Assembly: GCF_900104745.1 (NCBI RefSeq) | Contig: NZ_LT629732.1 | Location: forward strand, 1,798,001 to 1,862,000 | Direction: 5' to 3' | Origin: Actinopolymorpha singaporensis | GTDB taxonomy: Bacteria; Actinomycetota; Actinomycetes; Propionibacteriales; Actinopolymorphaceae | DNA length: 64,000 nucleotides | Shown: piece after piece, positions 15,070 through 24,108 of the stretch | Layout of the letters: each line of letters begins with the position of its first letter | How positions within the stretch are numbered: the first letter of the stretch is position 1 | Made by a program: the position numbers and the translations under genes | Notes under the pieces: model-generated | Told to the model about the DNA's origin: nothing | The model's database searches: none | Seen by the model: the letters and a program-made list of their open reading frames with translations, nothing else

Positions 15070-16958
15070 GCGCCCCGACCGAGACCACCACCGCGCAGCG
15101 CGGGAGCCGGCCGCCGGTGAGCTGGCGGTCCGGCGTACTCCTCGTCATGCGCCGGCTGGTGGGGTTCGACCTGCGCCGGTACGTCGTCGGCGGCCTGCTG
15201 TGGTCGCTGTTCTTCGTCGTACCCCTGCTCACCGGCCTGATCCTGAAGGGGTTGTTCGACCAGATCAGCGGTCACAGCGCCGCCGGCCTGGACACCGCGC
15301 TGTGGCTGTGCGCGGCGTTCGTCGCGGCGGAGGCCGCTCGCGGTGGGGTGTTCTGGTTCGCGGTGAACATCTGGCCGTACTGGTGGATCGGTGCGGGCAC
15401 CATGCTGCGTTCCAACGCACTGCGGTCCATCCTCACCGCCCGCGGCCCGGCGGCGAGCCGGTTGCCGCACTCCTCCGGTGAGGCCGTGTCCCGCTTCCGG
15501 GACGATGTCGAGGACCTCGTGATCGCCACCGACAACGGCGTCGACCTGATCGGCGCCGTGCTGTTCGGCATCGGCGCGTTCGCCATCATGACCTCGATCG
15601 ACCCGGTGATCACGGTCGTCCTGGTACTGCCGCTCACGGTCGTGGTGGTCCTCATCCGCGTGCTCAGCGAGGTGATCCGACGCATCCACGCCCGTGCCCG
15701 CGAGCTGGGCGCGGCGGTGACGGCGTTCGTGGGCGAGACGTTCGCGGGCGTGCTGGCCATCAAGACCGCCGGTGCGGAGAACGCCGTCCTCGACCGGCTG
15801 CGGGCACACAACCGCCGCCGCCGGCAGGCCGCTGTCAAGGACCGGTTGGCGATGGACATGCTGGACACCGTCACCGGCGCGACCGTCGAGGTGAGCATCG
15901 GTCTGGTGCTGCTGCTGGCGGCACCGGCGATGCGGCGCGGCGACTTCACCGTCGGCGACCTGGCGTTGTTCACCAGCTACGTCGGCTGGCTGACGATGCT
16001 GCCGCGCATCCTCGGCCGGATGCTCTACCGCATCCCCCAGGGCGCGGTCGCCACCGAGCGGCTCACCCGGCTGATGGCCGACCACGAGACCGCCGACGAC
16101 CTGGCGCGGCACAGTCAGGTGTGGTTCGACGAGGAGCCGCCGCCGGTGCTCACCGAGGCGCCGGACCGAGCCGGGGCCGCCGACCGGCTGCGCACGCTGG
16201 AAGTGCGCGACCTGACCGTACGCCACCACGACGGCGGCCGGGGGGTCACCGGCGTCGACCTGCGGGTCGAACGCGGATCCTTCACCGTCGTCACCGGTGC
16301 CGTCGGGGCGGGCAAGACGACGCTGGTCCGCGCGTTGCTCGGCCTGCTGCCGGCCACCTCCGGCACGGTGCGCTGGAACGACGAACAGGTGGACGACCCG
16401 GGTACGTTCCTGGTGCCCGGCCGGGTCGCCTACGCCGGACAGGTGCCGCGGCTGTTCTCGGACTCGCTGCGGGAGAACCTCCTGCTGGGCTGGCCCGCAG
16501 ACGGTGACACCCTCGCGAACGCCATGCGGCTGGCCGCGCTGGAGCGCGACCTCGCCGAGATGCCCGAGGGCCTGGAGACGGTGGTCGGGCCGCGCGGCGT
16601 ACGGCTGTCGGGTGGCCAGGTGCAGCGGGCGACGGCGGCCCGGGCTCTCGTCCGCAATCCCGACCTGCTGGTGGTCGACGACCTGTCGTCCGCGCTGGAC
16701 GTGGAGACCGAGCACCTGCTGTGGGACCGGATCGCCGACGCCGCCAAGGAAGGGCGCGGCCCGGAGACGGTGCTGGTGGTGTCCCACCGGCGGGCGGCGC
16801 TGCAGCGAGCCGACCAGGTGGTGGTGCTCGACCGCGGCCGGGTCGTCGGGAGCGGGCCGCTGCCGGACCTGTTGGCAACCTGCCCGGAGATGCGCCGGCT
16901 GTGGGCGGAGGAGCTGGTGGTGGAGGCCGAGGAGGACCCGGACCCCGCGACCGTGTGA
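15066..16958 (+). CDS. ABC exporter half-transporter, subunit B
   Basis: A 630-residue permease-ATPase, translationally coupled to subunit A by a 4-bp overlap. Six membrane helices lie at about residues 35-330 and the ATPase at 375-610. Walker A is GAVGAGKTT and the signature is the canonical LSGGQVQRA, but the residue after the Walker B aspartate is Asp (LVVDDLSS) instead of catalytic Glu. Its own Walker site paired with subunit A's VSAGE signature would be the degenerate site. The H-loop is VVSHRRAAL. The substrate is unknown; drugs, lipids or peptides are all exported by this family. Confidence 0.92.
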   Translation: MSAPTETTTAQRGSRPPVSWRSGVLLVMRRLVGFDLRRYVVGGLLWSLFFVVPLLTGLILKGLFDQISGHSAAGLDTALWLCAAFVAAEAARGGVFWFAVNIWPYWWIGAGTMLRSNALRSILTARGPAASRLPHSSGEAVSRFRDDVEDLVIATDNGVDLIGAVLFGIGAFAIMTSIDPVITVVLVLPLTVVVVLIRVLSEVIRRIHARARELGAAVTAFVGETFAGVLAIKTAGAENAVLDRLRAHNRRRRQAAVKDRLAMDMLDTVTGATVEVSIGLVLLLAAPAMRRGDFTVGDLALFTSYVGWLTMLPRILGRMLYRIPQGAVATERLTRLMADHETADDLARHSQVWFDEEPPPVLTEAPDRAGAADRLRTLEVRDLTVRHHDGGRGVTGVDLRVERGSFTVVTGAVGAGKTTLVRALLGLLPATSGTVRWNDEQVDDPGTFLVPGRVAYAGQVPRLFSDSLRENLLLGWPADGDTLANAMRLAALERDLAEMPEGLETVVGPRGVRLSGGQVQRATAARALVRNPDLLVVDDLSSALDVETEHLLWDRIADAAKEGRGPETVLVVSHRRAALQRADQVVVLDRGRVVGSGPLPDLLATCPEMRRLWAEELVVEAEEDPDPATV

Positions 16959-17004
16959 GTGGTGGTGGGCCCCGGACCCGTGTGGCAGGGCCGGATCCGG
17001 CCGT

Positions 17005-17052
17005 CCTGGAACGTCGTCATCCCTGGAACGGCCGGGTACGCGTAACTACGCT
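17005..17052 (+). promoter_or_regulatory. Candidate promoter of the GH5 gene with repeated CCTGGAACG
   Basis: TGGAAC (17024-17029) and TACGCT (17047-17052) are 17 bp apart. The 9-mer CCTGGAACG occurs at 17005-17013 and 17022-17030, that is 17 bp apart, so the second copy overlaps the -35. GGAAC-type -35 elements are typical of ECF-dependent promoters, but the call is tentative. No CebR-like cellulose operator was seen. Confidence 0.35.
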
Positions 17053-17100
17053 CCGGGGCGGTTCGTGCCCGGGAACGGTCCACCAGAAAGGTCGTGCCGC

Positions 17101-18840
17101 ATGCTCGGACGCAGCAGGCAGGCCCTCGTCGCGGTGTTCACGATCGCGCTGGCCCTCGCGTTGTCGTCCGCCGGCGGACCGGCCCTCGCCCAGGGACGTG
17201 CCATGCCAGCAAAGGACCTGCCCGCGAACGCCGTGCGTTCCGGCGACCTGCAGGCCTACGTCGACGCCATGCAGCCGGGCTGGAACCTCGGCAACACCTT
17301 CGACTCCACCGGCCCGGACGAGACGTCGTGGGGAAATCCCCGGGTGACTAGAGAGTTCCTGCAGAAGCTCAGGGCGCAGGGCTACCGCAGCATCCGGATC
17401 CCGGTGACGTGGTTCCAGCACATGGGTCCTGCGCCGGACTACACGATCGACCCGGCCTACCTGGACCGGGTGGAGCAGGTAGTCGACTGGGCGTTGCAGA
17501 CCGGCTTCTACGTCATGGTCAACATGCACCACGACTCCGGCACCTGGGTCATCGAGATGCCGACCAAGCACGACGAGGTGATGGCGAGGTTCCGGGCCGG
17601 GTGGACGCAGATCGCCGACCGGCTGCGGGACAAGCCCGAGCGGCTGATGCTGGAAAGCATCAACGAGCCGCGGTTCTCCGGCGACTGGAACGCCGACAGC
17701 CCGGAGTACTTCCAGTGGCTGGACGAGTTGAACACGGCGTTCCACCAGATCGTCCGTGACTCCGGAGGGCGCAACTCCAGCCGCCCGCTGGTGCTGCCCA
17801 CGCTCACCTGCTCGCCGTCACAGGCCCGTCTGGACGAGCTGAAGAAGACCATCGACAAGCTGCACGACAACCGGATCATCGCCACCGTTCACTATTACGG
17901 GTACTACCCGTTCAGCGTGAACATCGCCGGTGGCACCCGGTTCGACGACGCGGCGAGGCAGGACCTGACCGACGCCTTCGACCGGGTGCACGACACGCTG
18001 GTCGCGGCCGGAATCCCGGTGGTGGTGGGCGAGTACGGCCTGCTGGGGTTCGACAAGTTCACCGGGACGATCGAGCAGGGCGAGAAGCTGAAGTTCTTCG
18101 AGTACCTCGGCTACTACGCCCGCAGGCAGCACCTCACCACGATGCTGTGGGACAACGGCCAGCACTTCGACCGGGTCGCCTACCAGTGGCGGGACACCGA
18201 CCTCTACGACGTGATGCGGACGAGCTGGGTCGGCCGGTCCTCCACCGCGAGCAGCGATCTGGTGTTCGTGGACAAGGACGCCGAGCCCGCCGACCAGACG
18301 GTCACCCTGAACCTCAACGGCAACCAGCTGGTCCGCATCGAGTACGCCGACCGGGTCCTGCGCGCCGGGCGCGACTACGTGCTGAACGGCGACCAGTTGA
18401 CCTTCCGTGCGGGGCTGCTGGCGTCCCTAACCGCAGGCGGCGACTACGGAACCAACGCCGTGCTGACCGCGAGGTTCTCCGCCGGCTCGACCTGGAAGTT
18501 CGAGGTCGTCGTGGCGGACCGGCCCCTGCTGGCCGCGGCGACCGGGGCGTCGGACGCGTTCGCCGTGCCCACCGCATTCCACGGCGACCGGCTGGCCACG
18601 ATGGAGGCCGTCTACCCCGACGGAAGTAATGCCGGACCGGCGGACTGGACGTCGTACAAGGAGTTCGGGGCGTCCTTCCTCCCCTCCTACGACACCGGCG
18701 AGATAAGGCTGCTGCCCGCGTTCTTCGCCGAACTGCACGACGGCACGGTGAACCTGCGGTTCCACTTCTGGAGTGGCGAGGTCGTCGACTACACGCTGAC
18801 GAAGGCGGGTACGAGCATCACCGGAGCGCCCGCGGAGTGA
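17101..18840 (+). CDS. Secreted glycoside hydrolase family 5 with C-terminal accessory domains
   Basis: A 579-residue secreted glycosidase, probably an endo-beta-glucanase. Residues 1-31 form a Sec signal peptide ending ALAQG. The GH5 barrel (about 45-385) has GWNLGNTFD, acid/base Glu189 in ESINEP, HYYGYYPF and the nucleophile Glu311 in VVVGEYG. Residues 390-475 look like a CBM_X2 Ig-like module and 485-575 like a CBM46-type module, an arrangement known from Bacillus GH5_4 enzymes. The ATG at 17101 follows GAAAGG. It should cleave beta-glucans outside the cell; cellulose, xyloglucan and mixed-linkage glucan are all possible. Confidence 0.88.
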   Translation: MLGRSRQALVAVFTIALALALSSAGGPALAQGRAMPAKDLPANAVRSGDLQAYVDAMQPGWNLGNTFDSTGPDETSWGNPRVTREFLQKLRAQGYRSIRIPVTWFQHMGPAPDYTIDPAYLDRVEQVVDWALQTGFYVMVNMHHDSGTWVIEMPTKHDEVMARFRAGWTQIADRLRDKPERLMLESINEPRFSGDWNADSPEYFQWLDELNTAFHQIVRDSGGRNSSRPLVLPTLTCSPSQARLDELKKTIDKLHDNRIIATVHYYGYYPFSVNIAGGTRFDDAARQDLTDAFDRVHDTLVAAGIPVVVGEYGLLGFDKFTGTIEQGEKLKFFEYLGYYARRQHLTTMLWDNGQHFDRVAYQWRDTDLYDVMRTSWVGRSSTASSDLVFVDKDAEPADQTVTLNLNGNQLVRIEYADRVLRAGRDYVLNGDQLTFRAGLLASLTAGGDYGTNAVLTARFSAGSTWKFEVVVADRPLLAAATGASDAFAVPTAFHGDRLATMEAVYPDGSNAGPADWTSYKEFGASFLPSYDTGEIRLLPAFFAELHDGTVNLRFHFWSGEVVDYTLTKAGTSITGAPAE

Positions 18841-18897
18841 GTGCACTCGCCGTGTCCGCGTTCAGCGGATTCGGACACCCGTGTCGGAAGCGACAGT

Positions 18898-18903
18898 TAG
18901 GCT
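18898..18903 (+). promoter_or_regulatory. -10 box of leaderless lipoprotein gene
   Basis: TAGGCT ends 6 nt before the ATG at 18910, with no Shine-Dalgarno between. The same hexamer and spacing precede the next lipoprotein gene at 20611. The start of transcription would be at or near the start codon. Confidence 0.45.
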
Positions 18904-18909
18904 CGGCCG

Positions 18910-20544
18910 ATGATCTCCAACGGGGACTGCGACCGACTGCCCGGCCCGGCCCGGGTGATCCCTGCCCGGAGCCGCACACGCCTGCTGGCGGCCGTGTTCG
19001 CCGGCGTTCTGGCCGTCGCCGGGTGCACGTCGACGACGGCGCAGCGTGGCGATGCGGGCACCGACGCGGGCGCGGATGAGGGTGCGGGTGCGGGTGCGAA
19101 GGTGAGTGCGGACCGGTCGCAGGCCCAGGCCGTCACCGCAGAGCCGAAGGATGCGACCACTGTGGTCGACGGAACGACGGCGGCCCAACTCGCACTCGGC
19201 GCGAGCCAGGCCCTCTACAGGCGCTCCCCCGCAGTGGTCCTGGTTGCCGACGGCGACCAGGGCGGCCTGCCCCGGGCCGCTGCGGCCGCCGAGCGGCTCG
19301 GCGTACCGCTGCTGGTCACTCCGGCGGGTGGCGGCGCCCCCGCACGCACGGCGGGAGACGCGGTACGCGCCGAACTGGATCGGCTGGGGGTACGCACGGC
19401 CGTGCCGGTAGGTGCCAAGGCGACGACGTGGGCGAGGCAACACTCGGCCGGGTCGCCGGTGAAGGTGTCACCGGACGCGGCCCGCGGTGCGGAGACCGGA
19501 ATCCGACCGCCCGCCCCGCTGAAGGGCCTGGTGGTCCTCGCACTCGACCAGCCCGCCAGCCGGGCGGCCACGGCCACTGCGCGTGCCGGCGGTGCGCGGG
19601 TGGTGCAGACTCGCGCCGCCGATCCGCGCGCCGAGGGCGGAACGATCAGCGCCCTGGCCGGCCACGGTGCTTCCCGCGTTCTCGCGCTGGGCAGCGCGTT
19701 CGGGCCCGCCGATCGGCTACGCGACCGCGTCGACGCGGCCGCGACCGGGGTCCAGTTGCCCGGCGGCGGCCAGCTGCTCTTTCCCGGCCGGCGCATGGTG
19801 GCGCTCTACGGCCACCCGGGCAGCACGGTTCTCGGCTCGCTCGGGCAGCAGCCGCTCGATGCCGCCATCGCCCGGGCCCGGCGGGTCGCGGCCGAATACC
19901 AGCCGCTGAGCAAGGAGAAGGTGATACCCGCCTTCGAGATCATCACCACCGTTTCCGCCGCCTCGCCCGGATCGGACGGCGACTACTCCCGCGAGACGTC
20001 GGTCACCAAGCTGCGGCCGTGGGTCGAGGCCGCGCACCGGGCCGGCATGTACGTCGTGCTGGACCTGCAACCCGGCTACACCGACTTCCTGACCCAGGCC
20101 AAGCGGTACGCCTCGCTGCTCGCGCTGCCGAACGTCGGCCTTGCCCTGGACCCGGAGTGGCGGCTCGAGCCGCCCGAGCGACCGATGAAGGTGGTCGGTT
20201 CGGTCGACGCGGCCGAAGTCAACCGCACGGCCGAATGGCTGGCGGGCTACACCCGGGAGCGTCACCTGCCACAGAAGTTGCTGATCCTGCACCAGTTCAA
20301 GCTCAGCATGATCGAGAACCGGTCCGCCGTGCACACCGACTACGACGACATCCAGGTGCTCATCCACGCCGACGGCTTCGGCACTCCGGGCGAGAAGTTC
20401 GAGACCTGGAACAAGCTGCACCGTGACGCCCCGCCCAACGTCCAGTGGGGATGGAAGAACTTCTACCGGGCGGACAGTCCGACGTTCACCCCGCGGCAGA
20501 CCATGAAGGTCAGCCCGACCCCGGTCTTCGTCTCCTACCAATGA
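18910..20544 (+). CDS. Lipoprotein with CWB2-like region and TIM-barrel-like C-terminus
   Basis: A 544-residue exported lipoprotein; the lipobox LAVAGC places the lipid-modified cysteine at residue 39. Residues 60-325 contain repeats resembling cell-wall-binding repeat 2 (SPAVVLVADGDQ, AAAERLGVPLLVTP, RVLALGSA). Residues 330-544 look like a glycosidase-type barrel seen in many actinobacterial lipoproteins (MYVVLDLQPGYTDFL, NVGLALDPEWRL, LILHQFKLSMI, VLIHADGFG). No enzymatic activity is established for that family to my knowledge. The protein should sit on the outer face of the membrane. It follows the GH5 gene by 69 bp but seems to have its own leaderless promoter. Confidence 0.8.
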   Translation: MISNGDCDRLPGPARVIPARSRTRLLAAVFAGVLAVAGCTSTTAQRGDAGTDAGADEGAGAGAKVSADRSQAQAVTAEPKDATTVVDGTTAAQLALGASQALYRRSPAVVLVADGDQGGLPRAAAAAERLGVPLLVTPAGGGAPARTAGDAVRAELDRLGVRTAVPVGAKATTWARQHSAGSPVKVSPDAARGAETGIRPPAPLKGLVVLALDQPASRAATATARAGGARVVQTRAADPRAEGGTISALAGHGASRVLALGSAFGPADRLRDRVDAAATGVQLPGGGQLLFPGRRMVALYGHPGSTVLGSLGQQPLDAAIARARRVAAEYQPLSKEKVIPAFEIITTVSAASPGSDGDYSRETSVTKLRPWVEAAHRAGMYVVLDLQPGYTDFLTQAKRYASLLALPNVGLALDPEWRLEPPERPMKVVGSVDAAEVNRTAEWLAGYTRERHLPQKLLILHQFKLSMIENRSAVHTDYDDIQVLIHADGFGTPGEKFETWNKLHRDAPPNVQWGWKNFYRADSPTFTPRQTMKVSPTPVFVSYQ

Positions 20545-20546
20545 CC

Positions 20547-20563
20547 GGGCGGGGTGAGCGCCC
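20547..20563 (+). terminator. Small hairpin between the two lipoprotein genes
   Basis: GGGCG (20547-20551) and CGCCC (20559-20563) form a 5-bp stem immediately after the stop codon. It is weak alone, but a new promoter follows 13 bp later, which fits a transcription boundary. Confidence 0.3.
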
Positions 20564-20575
20564 GCCGTCGGCCGC

Positions 20576-20604
20576 TTACCCCGTGACGTGGTGATCGGTA
20601 GGCT
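20576..20604 (+). promoter_or_regulatory. Promoter of leaderless lipoprotein gene
   Basis: TTACCC (20576-20581), 17 bp, TAGGCT (20599-20604), then 6 nt to the GTG at 20611. No Shine-Dalgarno is present, so the mRNA is probably leaderless. Confidence 0.5.
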
Positions 20605-20610
20605 CACGTC

Positions 20611-22140
20611 GTGATCAGCAGGCGCACCGTAGCGGCCGCAGTGTCGGCCGCGGTGATGGCGTCCGGGGTGCTGGCCGCGTGCGGGAGCGCGTCCGCGCCG
20701 CACGGAGCGGCCGGTCGCCCGCGTGTCACCGCCACTCCGGTCCCCACGCCGACGCCGAGCGCGTCCCCGAGTCCCGTACCGGCCGCACACCTGGACTGCC
20801 GGCCGACGGTCGCCCCCACCCCGGCACCGCCTGCGAACGTGCCGCGGATCGTGGCCGTCAGGGACGACGACTGCGACCTCACTCCCGGCGGGCCGCCCGC
20901 GCGGTTCCGGGTCGACGTCACCAACCCGACCGGTCGTGCCGTGCCCGACGCAGGCCTGTCGTTCACCTACCCCTGGGGCGGGAAGGCCGACGCGCTGCGG
21001 CTTGAGTACGAGGAGAACGGCAGGTGGCGCCGGCTGGCGATGAGGTGGAACAGCCCGGACGAACCCGAACTCCTCTTCAGCGCACCGGTGCCGGTACGCC
21101 TGCGCCCGCACGAGACCCGCACCTACCACCTGCGGGTCGGCGTGCCGAAAACCTACCAAGCCGAGTACGGCATGGTGACCTTCGCCGGAATCGCCGGACT
21201 CGACCTCGGCCGCAAGGACCACCGCGACGACAGCAGCGCCCCGGGGCCGGTGTTCGCCTTGAACCCGCCCGTCGGCAGCCCGGTGAACATGACCTTGCCC
21301 GGGCCGGCGACGCCCGGTGGCGCGCCGGTCGAGTTCACCGCCACCGTCGACAACACCACCGGTCGCGCGTACGAACGGGTCGGCCTCGACCTCGGCATCG
21401 GCACCGCGGCAGCGGACCGGACGAGGCTGGAGGTACGTCGCGACGACGGCTGGCTCCGTCTCCAACTGCGACGCGTTCCGAACGAGCAGACGGTCCTCGC
21501 CTCGCCGACCGCCGACTTCGCGCTGCCGGCCAACTTCCACCGCGCCTACCGCTTCCGGCTCACCCTGGAACCCGGCGCGGTGCGGGGAAATCCCCTGGTG
21601 TCGTTCTCACTGCGGGATCGGTCCCGAGCGGGCTCCGCTACGCGGGCAGCCGAAGGCGCGGACCTGGGTACGGCGTACCGCATGCTGCACGTCCAACTCC
21701 CGAGCATCCACACACGTACGCCGAGGGGCGTCACGGTGCCGGGCACGGCGAACCTGACCGTCGGTTTCGCCAACGACACCGGCGTCTCACTTCCGCCTGT
21801 CCACGTGAGGTTGACCGTCACCAACCCACCGAACCGGGACTGGTTCGCCGTGAGCTTCCGGCCGGCCGGCAGCGGGAGGCCGTGGACGACGCTGCCCGTA
21901 CGCGCGGACCCGGAAGTCTTCCACGCCTGGACGATCGACCTTCCCGCACCTCGGAAGGACAGCACCCCGACCGGGCTCCGTGCGGACTACGAGGTTCGGA
22001 TCCAGGTGCGGACCTGGGACCTCGAGGTCGCCAACCTGCTGCACGTGGCGTCGGAGGTGACGCTCGCCGACGGTACGCCGGTCTCGGCCTCGACGGAGGG
22101 CGATCCGGCGCACGCCTACATCGGGGTGTCGACCCGCTGA
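20611..22140 (+). CDS. Lipoprotein with repeated beta-sandwich-like domains, function unknown
   Basis: A 509-residue lipoprotein; the lipobox LAAC gives lipidated Cys24. After a Pro/Thr/Ser-rich spacer (residues 30-60) come two or three Ig-like beta-rich repeats at about 75-210, 225-350 and 360-505. Each contains a pattern like FRVDVTNPTGRAVPD, FTATVDNTTGRAYE or TVGFANDTGVSLP, that is, strand, V-x-N-x-T-G-R, then strand. This repetition suggests a wall-exposed adhesion or scaffold protein, but I do not recognise the family. The start GTG is set by a leaderless promoter. Its 3' end overlaps the convergent MFS gene by 25 bp. Confidence 0.75.
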   Translation: MISRRTVAAAVSAAVMASGVLAACGSASAPHGAAGRPRVTATPVPTPTPSASPSPVPAAHLDCRPTVAPTPAPPANVPRIVAVRDDDCDLTPGGPPARFRVDVTNPTGRAVPDAGLSFTYPWGGKADALRLEYEENGRWRRLAMRWNSPDEPELLFSAPVPVRLRPHETRTYHLRVGVPKTYQAEYGMVTFAGIAGLDLGRKDHRDDSSAPGPVFALNPPVGSPVNMTLPGPATPGGAPVEFTATVDNTTGRAYERVGLDLGIGTAAADRTRLEVRRDDGWLRLQLRRVPNEQTVLASPTADFALPANFHRAYRFRLTLEPGAVRGNPLVSFSLRDRSRAGSATRAAEGADLGTAYRMLHVQLPSIHTRTPRGVTVPGTANLTVGFANDTGVSLPPVHVRLTVTNPPNRDWFAVSFRPAGSGRPWTTLPVRADPEVFHAWTIDLPAPRKDSTPTGLRADYEVRIQVRTWDLEVANLLHVASEVTLADGTPVSASTEGDPAHAYIGVSTR

Positions 22141-23360
22141 GCGACTCCGGACCGGCGCAGGCCGCGTACCGAGGAGTCGGCGACGGTGAGCGCCACGACC
22201 ACACCGAGGACGACGGCGCCGCCGACGATCACCGCCGAGGTGCCGAACACCGCTGCCAACGGGCCCGCCAGAAGCTGGCCCACCGGGACCGCGACCATCG
22301 AACCCAGCGCGTCGTAGGAAGCGACCCGGGACAGCCGGTCGGTCGGGACGTGCTCCTGCAGGGCGGTCTCCCAGCCGATGCCGAACAGGTCGGTACCCAC
22401 CCCGACCAGGAAGCTGATCGCGAGCAGCGGTGCGAGGGTGGGCGTCAACCCCAGCAGCAGAAGCTCGAACACGGCGACCCCGCAGCCGAGCATGCCGACC
22501 ACGAGCGGCCTGCGCGGCCGCCAGCGCAGCATCACCAGCGCGCCCACCACCAGGCCCACGCCACTGGCCGACTGGACCAGTCCCCAGCCCACCGCACCGA
22601 ACGTCTCGTCGGCGACCACCGGACCGAGGGTCTGGAACGCCCCGGCGGTCACCGCGTTGAACACGCAGAACGCCGCGACGATCACCCACACCCAGCGCCT
22701 GGACACGAACTCCTGCCAGCCCACCCGCAGGTCGGCCCAGGTGGAGGACCGCTGCTGGGACTCGCGAGGGACCCCGGCCAGCCGGAGGCGAGAGATCAGC
22801 AGCGCCGCGACCCCGAACGTCACCGCGTCCACGGCCAGGCCCCAACCCGGCCCGAGGAAGCCGACCAGGGCCCCGCCCACCGCCCCGCCGCCGATCAGGG
22901 TGACGTTGCGGCTCAGGCCGTTCAGCGCGTTCGCCTGCTGGAGTTCGGATCGGTTCACCAGTTGGGGCAACAGGCCCTGCAGCGCCGGGAACGTGAACGC
23001 CGCGGCCGCGCCGTTGACCGCCTCGATCGCGGCGATCTGCCAGACCTGCGCCGTGCCCGTGAGCAGCAGGATCGCTGCCATGGACTGGGTGAGCAGACAG
23101 ACCACGTTGGCCGAGACGAGTACGACGTCGCGACGGATCCGGTCGGCCACCACCCCGCCGAACAACACCAGCACGACCATCGGGATCGTCCGGGCGGCGA
23201 GCACCACGCCCAGTGTCGCGGGGGAGTGGGTGAGGTCGAGCACCGCGAACGCCACCGCGATGGGCGCGATCGCGCTGCCCAGCAGGGTGGCGAACCGGGC
23301 GCCGAGGAAGTAACGGAAGCGTTGGTGGCGCAGCGGCGCCAACGAGTGCCGGTCGATCAT
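22116..23360 (-). CDS. MFS transporter (MFS_3/enterobactin-exporter-like)
   Basis: A 414-residue membrane protein with about 12 transmembrane helices. It has the loop 2-3 motif GGVVADRIRRDVVLVSAN typical of the EntS/MFS_3 branch, whose members export siderophores, drugs or macrolides. The start ATG overlaps the stop of the ArsR-like regulator gene (ATGA), so the two are translated from one message and the regulator probably controls this exporter. The last 25 bp overlap the end of the lipoprotein gene on the other strand, so no terminator separates the two convergent units. Confidence 0.88.
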   Translation of the reverse strand: MIDRHSLAPLRHQRFRYFLGARFATLLGSAIAPIAVAFAVLDLTHSPATLGVVLAARTIPMVVLVLFGGVVADRIRRDVVLVSANVVCLLTQSMAAILLLTGTAQVWQIAAIEAVNGAAAAFTFPALQGLLPQLVNRSELQQANALNGLSRNVTLIGGGAVGGALVGFLGPGWGLAVDAVTFGVAALLISRLRLAGVPRESQQRSSTWADLRVGWQEFVSRRWVWVIVAAFCVFNAVTAGAFQTLGPVVADETFGAVGWGLVQSASGVGLVVGALVMLRWRPRRPLVVGMLGCGVAVFELLLLGLTPTLAPLLAISFLVGVGTDLFGIGWETALQEHVPTDRLSRVASYDALGSMVAVPVGQLLAGPLAAVFGTSAVIVGGAVVLGVVVALTVADSSVRGLRRSGVAQRVDTPM

Positions 23361-23929
23361 CGCCTGCTCTCCGTCTGTGCATTCTTACGGGCGAGCTCGA
23401 ACAGCGCCATGGTCGCGTTGACCCGCATCGTGCCGGACGTGCGTGCCCGGCGGGCGTTCGTGTGCAGGAGGTTGGACGCCTCCGCGGCGAGCGCCACGGC
23501 CCGCTGCCAGGTTTCGGGGTCGACCCACAGCTCAGCGTCGGTGAGGAGCTCCGGCCGGCCGGTGCGAACCTGGTGGTGGGCGCGCCGGAGGAGTTCGTCC
23601 GCGATGGCCTGCCAGACCGGCAACTGCCGCGGGTCGACCTCGCCGGGCGGTGCCGCCGTGCCGGGCGATCCGGGCGCTCCGGGTGACCCGGGTGGGCGGA
23701 CCAGATAGCGATACCTCTTCGCCACCCCACCGCGGACGTTCTCCTCACCGGCCGGCTCGAGCATGCCGGCCGACACCAGGAGCCGCAGGTGGTAGGAGGC
23801 GTTGGCGTGGGTGATGCCCAGTTCCTGGGCGAGTTCGGTCGCCGACATGGCCGCGCCCGTGAGCAGCGACAGCATGCGAAGCCTGACCGGATGGGCGACG
23901 GCCCGCATGGTCCTGATCTCCGACGGCAT
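23357..23929 (-). CDS. ArsR-type helix-turn-helix regulator
   Basis: A 190-residue winged-helix regulator. The DNA-binding domain is in residues 5-75: HPVRLRMLSLLTG, then the recognition region SATELAQELGITHANASYHLRLLVSAGML. A Gly/Pro-rich linker follows, then a C-terminal helical domain. No metal-binding cysteine motif is present, so it more likely senses a small organic ligand than metal. I chose ATG 23929 because -35 TTGACG, 18 bp, -10 TACCTT and 6 nt lead directly to it, giving a leaderless message; an in-frame TTG at 23965 lies in that -35. It is the first gene of an operon with the MFS exporter. Confidence 0.87.
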   Translation of the reverse strand: MPSEIRTMRAVAHPVRLRMLSLLTGAAMSATELAQELGITHANASYHLRLLVSAGMLEPAGEENVRGGVAKRYRYLVRPPGSPGAPGSPGTAAPPGEVDPRQLPVWQAIADELLRRAHHQVRTGRPELLTDAELWVDPETWQRAVALAAEASNLLHTNARRARTSGTMRVNATMALFELARKNAQTESRR

Positions 23930-23935
23930 TCCGGG

Positions 23936-23965
23936 AAGGTAGCGGCTCGGCACGCCGACCGTCAA
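23936..23965 (-). promoter_or_regulatory. Leaderless promoter of the ArsR/MFS operon
   Basis: On the minus strand TTGACG (23965-23960) is separated by 18 bp from TACCTT (23941-23936), and ATG follows after 6 nt at 23929. It is the best -35 match in the window. Autoregulation by the encoded repressor is likely but no clear dyad was identified. Confidence 0.5.
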
Positions 23966-24108
23966 ATGATTGTTGGGAGGTACGACTCCACGGGTGACTT
24001 CAGGTTGTAACCCCCGGCGTACGGGAGTTCACGTGGCGGCAACACCGGCTTCCTACCGTCCGGAGGAAGTCGTCTCGTACCTGCCACTCGCCTGGGGAAG
24101 GTGGCGCC

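Noticed and set aside
23966-24108. Possible riboswitch or structured leader before the isochorismatase-like gene
   Set aside because: Only short dyads are present and no known riboswitch core could be recognised.
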